From contig CAWEZX010000004.1 in the NCBI GenBank assembly GCA_963813555.1, positions 1-64,000 of the forward strand: 64,000 nucleotides of DNA, given 5' to 3'. The translations under genes and the position numbers were made by a program. This DNA is from Roseiarcus sp963813555. GTDB lineage: Bacteria > Pseudomonadota > Alphaproteobacteria > Rhizobiales > Beijerinckiaceae. This document shows, one piece after another, positions 54,277-62,101 of this stretch. The number at the start of each line of letters is the position of its first letter. Positions within the stretch are counted from its first letter, which is position 1. The notes under the pieces were generated by a model, which saw only the letters and a program-made list of their open reading frames with translations, was not told the origin of the DNA and did not search any database.

Positions 54277-55599
54277 CAGGCTGCTGAAAAAGTCGGCCGA
54301 GAAGGGGCTGGTGTTTGGTTCTATCCGATGATTCCCTTGGGTTGAGGCATGATTCGGAGGGATCGATGCGAGGCGAGGATCGGACGAGCGGGGCGTTGTT
54401 CTCGTACATTGACGTCGAGGCCAGGGTCCCGACGAAGCATCGGTTGCGGGCGATGCGGCGACTGACCAATGCGGCGCTGGCGGAACTCGACGCGAGGTTT
54501 TGCGCGCTTTACGAGGCGGTCGGGCGTCCCTCCATCCCGCCGGAGCGATTGCTGCGGGCGACGCTTCTGCAGCTTCTCTATTCGATCCGCTCGGAGCGGC
54601 AATTGGTCGAACGGCTGGAGTTCGACATGCTGTTCCGCTGGTTCGTCGGGCTTTCGCTCGACGAGACGGTCTTCGACGCCTCGACCTTCTCCAAGAACCG
54701 CGACCGTCTGCTCACGCACGAGATCGCGCAGGGGTTTCTCGCTTCGCTGCTTGGCCTGCCGGAGGTGAAGAGGCTGTTGAGCGCGGAGCATTTTTCGGTC
54801 GACGGGACGATGCTGAAGGCCTGGGCGTCGATGAAGAGCTTTCGGCCCAAGGACGGCTCGGGCGAGCCGCCGTCGCCGGGGCGCAATGGCGAGGCGGACT
54901 TCCGCAAGACGAAGCGGTCGAACGCAACGCACGCTTCGACCACCGACAAGGACGCGCGGCTGTACCGCAAGGGCGACGGGCAGGAGAGCCGTCTTTGCTA
55001 TCTCGGCCATGCGTTGATGGAGAACCGCAACGGGCTCATGGTGGCGGCTGAGGCGACATTGGCGACCGGAACGGCCGAAACGCGAGGCGGCGGCCGCGCT
55101 GACGCAGGATCTGCCCGAGGGGGCGACATTGGGCGCGGACAAGAACTACGACGCCGAGGCCTTCGTCGAAGAGCTGAAGCGCCGCAAGATCGAGCCGCAC
55201 ATCGCCATCAATGGCTCGGTGAGCAAGCTGGGCAAGGTTCGCAAGACCGCTGTGCCGCCGTAGGTCGCGGCCAGCCTTCGCTATGCGATCAGCCCGCGGC
55301 TGCGCAAACGCATCGAGGAAGGCTTCGGCTGGAGCAAGACCGTGGGCGGGCTCGCCCAAGTGAAGGTGCGCGGCCTCGGCAAGGTCCGCGCCGTGTTCGT
55401 CTTCGCTGTCGCCGCCTACAACATCGTGCGGCTGCCCAAGCTCTTGGCCCTGACGGGCGAAGTGTGTCCGGCGGGGTGAAAAACCAGGGAACAATGACCA
55501 GAGGCCGAGCCCATCGTCAAAGGATGAACCCGTCCCAGGCGAAAAAATCCGTCCCCGACCCCTGCCTTGCGCAAACGCACTGACTTTTTCAGCAGCCTG
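54277..55599 (+). mobile_element. IS5-family element, inactive
   Basis: 1323 bp with perfect terminal inverted repeats CAGGCTGCTGAAAAAGTC (54277-54294; complement at the right end, 55582-55599) and a CTAG target duplication on both sides (54273-54276, 55600-55603). The single transposase gene is broken. Confidence 0.9.
54366..55479 (+). pseudogene. IS5-family transposase, frameshift plus stop
   Basis: ATG at 54366. N-terminal IPPERLLRATLLQLLYSIRS then ERQLVERLEFDMLFRWFVGL and the first catalytic Asp in HFSVDGTMLKAW. Near 55080 one base is gained or lost; the next frame carries GATLGADKNYDAEAFVEEL with the second Asp. A TAG at 55261-55263 then interrupts it before RLRKRIEEGFGWSKTVGG, which holds the third acid. 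Two lesions make it non-functional. Confidence 0.88.
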
Positions 55600-55615
55600 C
55601 TAGAGCAATTTCCAT

Positions 55616-55720
55616 TCATGTTGCATCGTATCCCGCGGCGGCGCGATAGTTGGCGCATTCTTGCGGGGTAAAGCGGCGAAGGGCGTCAGCGATCGTGACT
55701 TCTTTGCGTAGCGGCATCAC
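55616..55720 (-). pseudogene. IS630-type transposase C-terminal tail
   Basis: Minus strand MPLRKEVTIADALRRFTP then QECANYRAAAGYDAT and stop, the typical last ~30 residues of another IS630-group transposase, unlike the two full copies. Only the 3' tip remains, fused to the acrylyl-CoA reductase tail. Confidence 0.6.
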
Positions 55721-55744
55721 TGTATTGCTTAGCGGGCTCAAGCT

Positions 55745-56186
55745 CGGCAACGGGTCGGAACTTCCGCTCAAGACGCTTGGCGCCGGTGAGATCATCGACC
55801 GCGCGACGCTGAGCGCTCCCGGCAAGCCGCTCGGCAAGGAGCAATGGGCGGCCACGGTCGACAGCGTCGGCTCGACGACGCTCGCCAATGTCCTCGCGCA
55901 GACGCGCTACGGCGGCGCGGTCGCCGCCTGCGGTCTTGCTGGAGGGATGGATCTGCCGGCGACGGTGGCGCCGTTCATCCTGCGCGGCGTCGCGCTTCTC
56001 GGGATCGACAGCGTCCATTGCCCAATGGAGCGCCGGCTCGAAGCCTGGCGGCGCCTGGCGCTCGATCTCGACCGCGACAAGCTCGCGACGATGACGGAGA
56101 CCATCCCCCTCGCCGAAGTGTTCGAGGCCGGGGCCCGCATCCTCAAGGGCGAGACCCGGGGACGGCTGGTGGTGGCGATCGCTTGA
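55745..56186 (+). pseudogene. Acrylyl-CoA reductase (AcuI/YhdH family), C-terminal half
   Basis: The frame LGAGEIIDRATLSAPGKPLG then WAATVDSVGSTTLANVLAQT, GGAVAACGLAGGMDLP and the end KGETRGRLVVAIA are the C-terminal half of AcuI-type NADPH-dependent acrylyl-CoA reductases. The N-terminal GroES-like domain and the nucleotide-binding GxGxxG are gone, cut at the IS630 tail. Non-functional. Confidence 0.82.
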
Positions 56187-56233
56187 CCTTGGAGGTCACG
56201 AATGCAACCTGTGGCGAGAATTCGGTTTCAACT

Positions 56234-56335
56234 AAATGCAAGCAAATCCAAATAAATGCAAGGAAAATTGCTTGGATTTCCTTGGATTTCCTTGGTCGAA
56301 ATGGGCCTTTTCAAAGGGTTACGGCCGAAAAAATT
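56234..56335 (+). repeat. Dispersed repeat copy R3
   Basis: Tandem AAATGCAAGCAAATCC-like units, then an inverted series GGATTTCCTTGGATTTCCTT, then the core GGTCGAAATGGGCCTTTTC and AAAGGGTTACGGCCGAAA followed by an A-rich tail. Same order as R1 (3.69 kb) and, for the core part, R2 (30.51 kb). Confidence 0.65.
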
Positions 56336-56586
56336 AAAAAAAGTCCTCCTCTCCCGAAAACCCGCCCTGGTTGCAAATTCGGTGACATCGCGCTCCCGCA
56401 TGGCGTTCGTCGGCGGGTCGCGCAGCTCTGGAGGATCAAGATCGTCATCGCCAAGATCATAGTCTGGATTTCTGCTTATGGCAAGACAATGCCTCAGAGT
56501 TCATGAAACCAACAATCCACCGGGTCGGTTCGGAGCACCCGCGGGCGTCAGCCTCGCCGTTTGGCGATCGAGGACAGGGTCGGGCG

Positions 56587-57027
56587 CTAATTTGGGCTCG
56601 TCTTGGCGAAGGCGACGGCGCTCAGCGCCGGGTCGGCGACCTCATACGTCCAAACCCGGAAGGACTTGAGAACGTGGGGTCCAAACGAGTTGATGAGCGG
56701 GATGTCCGCCGCGTCCCGGCCTCGCGCGACTACGATTCTGCCAATCCGTGGGACATTGTTGCGAGGATCAAAAGTCCACCAGGACCCGGCGAGGAACACC
56801 TCGATCCAGGCGCTGAAATCCATCGGATCGACGACCGGCACGCCAATATCGCCAAGATGGCCGTTGACGTATCGCGCAGGGATGTTGAGGCATCGGCAAA
56901 GCGTCACCGCGAGATGAGCGAAATCCCGGCAGACGCCGATCCGTTCCTCGAAGGCTTCGAACGCGGTTCGGGTCGATCGCGCCTGCAGATAGTCGAACTT
57001 GATGTGCCGATTTGAATCCGCGACGCG
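56587..57027 (-). pseudogene. Transglutaminase-like protein, N-terminus missing
   Basis: The frame opens after a TGA near 57028 with no start codon and continues FDYLQARSTRTAFEAFEER then IGVCRDFAHLAVTLCRCLNI, with catalytic Cys in GVCRDF, His in DFSAWIEVFLAG/WTFDPRNN context and Asp in FDPRNN. The C-terminus seems complete. Bacterial transglutaminase-like proteins normally have ~120 more N-terminal residues. The truncated gene lies downstream of phaZ on the same strand. Confidence 0.75.
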
Positions 57028-57074
57028 TCAGCTGGGCGAATTCGGGGCAGCTTGGGCCTGTCGCGCCGCGTGGC

Positions 57075-58403
57075 TTAGGCGCTCTTGTTGCGCCCGGCTC
57101 CGTTGGCCTTGTACGGTTTGGCGCTGGCCTCAATCCCGGCGATGAACTTGCGGATGCGCGGGGCGATCTCGTTGCGGAAGCGGGAGCCGTTGAAGACGCC
57201 GTAATGGCCGACCCCCTTCGCCAGGAAATATTGCTTCCTGGTCTCGGGGATATTGACGCACAATTCGTTGGCGGCATGGGTCTGACCGACGCCGGAGATG
57301 TCGTCCTTTTCCCCTTCCACGGTCAAAAGCCCGCCATTGCGGATCGCCTTCAGGTCGACCAATTGCCGGCGGTGGGTCATCTCGCCCTTCGGCAAGGCGT
57401 GGCGCACGAACACCGTTTCGACCGTCTGCATATAGTACTCGGCGGCGAGGTCCATCACCGCCAGATATTCGTCGTAGAACTCGCGATGCTTCTCGGCCGG
57501 ATCCTCATCGCCAGAGACGAGATGATTGAACATGTCGAGGTGAGCGCTGACGTGGCGGTCGATGTTCATCGCCATGAAGCCGCTGAGTTGAAGAAAGCCC
57601 GGATAGACCTCCCGGCCGAAGCCAGGATAGGGAAAAGGCACCGTATGCAGGCAGTTACGGCGGAACCATTCGACGCCGCGCTTTTCGGCCAGCTTGTTGA
57701 CCACCGTCGGGCTGCGGCGGGTGTCCACAGGGCCGCCCATGAGCGTCATGCTGGCCGGCGCCGTGGGGTCGCCATCGGCCTCCATCAGCGCCGCCGCCGC
57801 GAGCAGCGGCACCGAAGGCTGGCAGACCCCGATCGTGTGTACGCCCGGGCCAAGATCAGCCAGCATCTCGCGCAAATAGTCGATGTAGTCGTCGAGGTCG
57901 AAGGGTCCGAGCGCCATCGGAACCATTCGCGCATCGGCCCAATCGGTAATGTAGACGTCGCAATGAGGCAGGAACGCCTCGACCGTGCCGCGAAGCAAGG
58001 TTGCGTAATGGCCCGACATCGGCGCAACGATCAGAAGCTTTGGCTGATCAAGCCCGTCGGGAAATCCGGGCCGGACGAACCGGATGAGATTGCAGAACGG
58101 CCTGGTCCAGACGATGTCCTGGCGGACCGGATAGACGGCGCCGTCGAGGTGAATTTCGTCGAGCCCAAAGGTCGGCTTGCCGTAGCGGCGCGTCATGCGC
58201 TCGAACAGTTCCGCGCCCGCCGAGATGTTCTTGCCCAGGAGAGTGTTGGAAAGCGGGTTCCAAGGATTTCGGAACATGAAATGCGTCGCGTCGGAAACCG
58301 CCCGCACCGGCGCCAGAGCCGCGTGCGCCATCTCGTATAATTGGTAGGGGTAGGTTGCGGACATAAACATGGACCAGTCTGGCGCGAACGAGTCGTTTGA
58401 CAT
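57075..58403 (-). CDS. phaZ: Intracellular poly(3-hydroxybutyrate) depolymerase
   Basis: 442 residues. The lipase-like box is GVCQPSVPLL with Cys194 as the nucleophile, characteristic of intracellular PhaZ rather than Ser enzymes. Further marks are YITDWADARMVPM, GDEDPAEKHREFYDEYLAVM and the C-terminal His in KGVGHYGVFNGSRFR. The start could also be one of the Met at residues 12 or 14, since homologues begin near YQLYEMAHAALAP. It mobilises PHB carbon stores in the cytoplasm. A repeat copy (R4) sits 10 bp upstream of the start. Confidence 0.92.
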   Translation of the reverse strand: MSNDSFAPDWSMFMSATYPYQLYEMAHAALAPVRAVSDATHFMFRNPWNPLSNTLLGKNISAGAELFERMTRRYGKPTFGLDEIHLDGAVYPVRQDIVWTRPFCNLIRFVRPGFPDGLDQPKLLIVAPMSGHYATLLRGTVEAFLPHCDVYITDWADARMVPMALGPFDLDDYIDYLREMLADLGPGVHTIGVCQPSVPLLAAAALMEADGDPTAPASMTLMGGPVDTRRSPTVVNKLAEKRGVEWFRRNCLHTVPFPYPGFGREVYPGFLQLSGFMAMNIDRHVSAHLDMFNHLVSGDEDPAEKHREFYDEYLAVMDLAAEYYMQTVETVFVRHALPKGEMTHRRQLVDLKAIRNGGLLTVEGEKDDISGVGQTHAANELCVNIPETRKQYFLAKGVGHYGVFNGSRFRNEIAPRIRKFIAGIEASAKPYKANGAGRNKSA

Positions 58404-58412
58404 GTCAACCTA

Positions 58413-58436
58413 TCGTCCGTGTCGAGACTTATCAAT
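58413..58436 (+). repeat. Dispersed repeat fragment R4
   Basis: TCGTCCGTGTCGAGACTT followed by ATCAAT matches the core of R1 with two differences. The GGGTTAC half is absent. It lies in the phaZ promoter region. Confidence 0.45.
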
Positions 58437-58606
58437 TAAGTCTTAAGTATTAGGGTACAAGCGGGGCGCCTCTCTGGCGTCAAATCAACTTCGCGCGATC
58501 CGTGCGGTGGCGTCAGACGCCCACGCCGCCGAGTGGCCTCCCACATCGGCCGACCGGCGTTTCTTTGCTGATTGCTCGTTGAATCGCCCCCCCGCGCTTG
58601 AGCGGG

Positions 58607-58948
58607 TCAGGCCCCAGCGGCGCTCTTCAACCGAACGCCCGCGTCCGTCAAAACGGCCGCCAGTTCGCCGGACTGGAACATCTCGCGCGTGATGTCGCAC
58701 CCGCCCACGAACTCACCCTTGACGTAAAGCTGAGGAACTGTCGGCCAATTGGCGTATTCCTTAATGCCCTGGCGAATGTCCGCGTCCTCGAGCACGTTCA
58801 CGCCGACCACCGGCGCGCCGAGATATTCCAGGATCTGGATAACCTGGCCGGAAAACCCGCACTGCGGAAACTCGGGCGTTCCCTTCATGAACAGGACAAC
58901 CGGATTTTCCGAGATAACCTTCTCAATACGTTCGCGAGCATTCGCCAT
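58607..58948 (-). CDS. grxD: Monothiol glutaredoxin, CGFS type
   Basis: 113 residues from the ATG at 58948. The active site is CGFS with Cys30 (PQCGFSGQV), followed by the TVPQLY cis-Pro motif and GGCDITREM, both of which bind glutathione. CGFS glutaredoxins bind and deliver [2Fe-2S] clusters, usually with BolA. A bolA gene is not in this window; the 3' side is the phaZ locus. Start confirmed by homologous N-terminus ARERIEKVI. Confidence 0.93.
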   Translation of the reverse strand: MANARERIEKVISENPVVLFMKGTPEFPQCGFSGQVIQILEYLGAPVVGVNVLEDADIRQGIKEYANWPTVPQLYVKGEFVGGCDITREMFQSGELAAVLTDAGVRLKSAAGA

Positions 58949-59057
58949 GGCGTTGGTCCTCATGGAAGCGGAGAGTCAAGGTCCCGCCCCTTCACTCGAC
59001 TGATATAGCGTGGGGAAGCGGTCCTTGCCAGCGGACCGCTCACAAAAAGAGGCGCGG

Positions 59058-60078
59058 TCAGCCGCCGGTCGCGTTCATATGGCGGTGAACGGCGGGCGCC
59101 GCCGACCGGGCGATGACGAAATCATGACTCTTTGGCTTGCGCGCTATACCAGCGCGGATCGCCTCTATGAGCGGCCCGTTGGAAGCGGAGCGGCGTAGCG
59201 GCTCACGCAAATCGACCGCATCCTCCTGGCCCAGACACATATAGAGCGTGCCGGTGCACGTGACCCGCACCCGATTGCAGCTTTCGCAGAAATTGTGCGT
59301 AAGCGGGGTGATGAATCCGAGGCGTCCCCCGGTTTCCTGAACGTCGTAATAGCGCGCAGGTCCGCCGGTGGCGTAGGTCGATGGGATCAGGGTCAGCGAT
59401 TCTGCGAGCCGGGCGCGCAACTCCGTCAAGGGCAGGAATTGATCCGCTCGGTCGCGCTCCATGTCCCCGAGCGGCATCACTTCGATGAAGGTCAGGTCGA
59501 AACCACGCCCATGCGCCCACTCGACAAGCCCTAAAGCTTCGTCTTCATTGAAGCCCTTCAAGGCGACTGCGTTGATCTTGATTTTGAGCCCAGCGGCGGA
59601 AGCGGCGCTCGACGCCGGCCAAAACGGCGCTCAAATCGCCCCAGCGCGTCACCTGGCGAAACTTCTCCGGGTCGAGCGTATCAAGCGAGACGTTGATGCG
59701 CCTGACGCCGCAATCGGCGAGTTCCGAAGCAAAGCGCGCCAGCTGGGAGCCGTTGGTCGTGACCGTCACTTCATCCAGCGTTCCCGCGCTCAGATGCCGC
59801 GAGAGGCCACGGAACAGCGACATCACATTGCGCCTGACCAGCGGTTCGCCGCCGGTAATCCGAATTCTTCGTGCGCCCAGGCTGACGAACGTCGAGCACA
59901 ATCGATCCAGCTCTTCGAGCGACAGGATGTCCCGCTTGGGCAGGAAATTCATGTCCTCGGACATGCAGTAGACACACCGATAGTCGCAACGGTCGGTGAC
60001 CGAGATTCGCACATAGGCGATCGCGCGACCAAATGGATCGATGAGCGGCTGAGCGGCCGCGGGCGCGTGAGCATTCAT
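59058..60078 (-). pseudogene. moaA: MoaA, GTP 3',8-cyclase, single-base frameshift
   Basis: ATG at 60078. N-terminal cluster Cys31/35/38 (DRCDYRCVYCM) and TGGEPL motif are present. After AVLAGVER the sequence should be ASAAGLKIKINAVALKGF, but GAGCGCCGCTTCC at about 59607 has one extra C, so the frame reads RFRRWAQNQDQ until a stop; the correct C-terminus follows in the other frame to 59058, with second cluster CESCNRVRVTC then CLG and the GG end. MoaA starts molybdenum-cofactor synthesis. A host needing molybdoenzymes could not easily lose it, so a sequencing error is a serious alternative. Confidence 0.85.
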
Positions 60079-60170
60079 AGCTCGATGATATAGGCGCGCA
60101 TTCGCTTGAAAGAAAGCCCGGCCGGCGCGTCCGCCGAGCAAAGCTCTTTTCCAGGAGGTTATCTCCGCGC

Positions 60171-60722
60171 CTAGCGGATCACGACGACCCGCGCGCCGAC
60201 CTTTGCTCGCCCATAGAGGTCGATAACATCGTCGTTCGTCATGCGGATGCAGCCTGACGAAACCGCCTGCCCGATCGTATCAGGCTCATTCGAGCCATGG
60301 ATTCGATAGAGTGTGCCCGCCAGATACATGGCGCGCGCGCCGAGCGGATTGTCCAGTCCCCCCGCCATATGACGAGGAAGGTCAGGCCGGCGCCTCAGCA
60401 TCTGTGGCGGCGGCGTCCAATCCGGCCACTCGCGCTTGTAGCCGATATGGGTGGCGCCGGCCCAGGTAAATCCTGGTCGGCCGACGCCGACGCCGTACTT
60501 GAGCGCTTGATGGTCAGGCAGGACGAGGTAAAGTCGGCGCTCTCCGGTGCGGATCACTATGGTGCCAGGCGCTTCCCTTCCCTCAAACGGGACCGTCTCG
60601 CGTTGGATCGGAGACGCGACCGGCTGCAACTGCGAATCCAGGGCATTGGCGAATGCAGGCGCCGCTCCGGCGCTCATCGAAAGGCCCGCCCAGAGGGCGA
60701 TGCGGATTAGATTGCGGCGCAT
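60171..60722 (-). CDS. L,D-transpeptidase (YkuD family)
   Basis: 183 residues from the ATG at 60722. An N-terminal signal peptide (RIALWAGLSMSAGAAPAFA) leads to a YkuD domain: HGSNEPDTIGQAVSSGCIRM carries the catalytic His and the SSGCIRM Cys. The GRPGFTWAGATHIGYKREWP region is typical of periplasmic enzymes that cross-link peptidoglycan or attach Lpp/beta-barrels to it. Isolated gene. Confidence 0.9.
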   Translation of the reverse strand: MRRNLIRIALWAGLSMSAGAAPAFANALDSQLQPVASPIQRETVPFEGREAPGTIVIRTGERRLYLVLPDHQALKYGVGVGRPGFTWAGATHIGYKREWPDWTPPPQMLRRRPDLPRHMAGGLDNPLGARAMYLAGTLYRIHGSNEPDTIGQAVSSGCIRMTNDDVIDLYGRAKVGARVVVIR

Positions 60723-60984
60723 GACTTTCCCCGTAGACAATCGACAACCTCAAGGAACGCACGACGGCCCAGCTCCAATTCGCCGCAGCGTGGCATAATT
60801 ATGGCGCGAGATGGGCCGCATGCCAATGCATTGCCCCGATCCAGAAGGCGCCGATTGTTCAATTGGGTTAAAATGTGGCGAAGAAGACACATCGAGGCTG
60901 GGGTCCTGGGCCGAATCGCAATCGAGACGGGCATTTTTGCCGCGGGGAAGGAACGGCGCCGGGCAGCCCGCCGGAACTGATTCG

Positions 60985-61640
60985 GGACCTTGACCCCGTC
61001 CTACGAGGACTTGCGATGTGGTGGAAATGCTTGAGCTTGTTGAAGAAGCGTTCGATGCGGTTGCGCAGTTTGTAGGCGACCGCGTCATGCGGGATGAGGA
61101 CTTTGCGAGTTCGGTTGGACGCGATGACGGCTTCCGCTCCCGCTTCGGCGATGAGGGCGCGCAATTCGTTGCTGTCGTAGGCCTTATCGGCGATGACGCC
61201 GGCCGCCTGGGCGTCGTTGAGCAGCGCGGGCGCCATGGTGACATCGCCAGCTTCGCCGCCGGCAAGAATGAAGCGCAAGGGGCGTCCAAGCGCATCGGCG
61301 AGCACGTGGATTTTGGTGGTCAGTCCTCCTCGGGAACGCCCCAAAGCCTGATTTTGGCCCCCCCTTTCCGGTCGCGGCCGGCTGGTGGGCGCGAACCAGA
61401 GTGGTGTCGAGCATCAGGTATCGGTTGTCGGGATCGTCGGTTAGGCTTGTCGAAAATCCGCTCCCACACGCCGTTCTTGGCCCAGCGGGTGAAGCGTTTG
61501 TGGACGCTCTTCCACTTGCCGTATCGCTCGGGAAGGTCGCTCCAGCGCGCGCCCGATCGCAACACCCATAGAACGCCGTCGACGAACAGCCTCCGCCGCC
61601 GCATCGGACAGCAACTCTACGGTGCGGGTCACGATGCGCC
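60985..61640 (-). pseudogene. IS5-family transposase remnant, three frames, truncated
   Basis: Reading right to left: frame 1 gives RRRLFVDGVLWVLRSGARWS, then frame 2 SLTDDPDNRYLMLDTTLVRA with the first Asp, then frame 3 MGRSRGGLTTKIHVLADALG, IADKAYDSNELRALI with the second Asp and KLRNRIERFFNKLK with the Glu. The C-terminus after FHHIAS is lost at about 60998. Two frameshifts and a 3' truncation make it dead. Confidence 0.85.
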
Positions 61641-61754
61641 GACATTGCCTGTTTCACGGCCGGCCAGCCGACGGGCAGCGCCGCTCCTCTCAACCGGGCT
61701 GAGGGCCAATATTTGCGTCTGGCCCAGTGATATGAATCGACGCCGGTTACAACG

Positions 61755-62010
61755 TCGACACGCCGTCCGTCGTCAAGGCGAAATATCGCGGCGCAGGTGC
61801 GATCCTCGGCGTCGCCGGCAAGTGCATCGACGACGCCGGCGCAAGCGCAGACAACGGTGCCGCGATCCAGACTTTCCCTGCAACGGGACGGGCGCGCAGA
61901 GCTGGGGCTGGAAACAGCGGCGACGGCACGCTCCACGCGCTCAACAAGTGTATGGACGTCGCCGGCGGCGCGATCGCCAGCCTGGGAATAGGAGAGCGCT
62001 TCCTTGGGAA
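61755..62010 (+). pseudogene. Ricin-type beta-trefoil lectin remnant
   Basis: Frame pieces give GKCIDDAGASADNGAAIQTF, then PCNGTGAQSWGW in another frame, then GDGTLHALNKCMDVAGGA, which together follow the GKC-D...NG...Q-x-W pattern of ricin-B carbohydrate-binding repeats. Two or three frame changes and no start. Probably the end of a decayed secreted glycan-binding protein. Confidence 0.6.
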
Positions 62011-62101
62011 TCAGCACAGGTCATCGACCGTGGCGACAATGGCTTGCTACGCGACCGGCCTTGTGCCCTTCATGACAGGACGCCAAGACGGGACGAGAAG
62101 C

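Noticed and set aside
54075..54331. Plus-strand ORFs just left of the IS5-family element
   Set aside because: They run into the IS end, have no start signal and show no recognisable domain.
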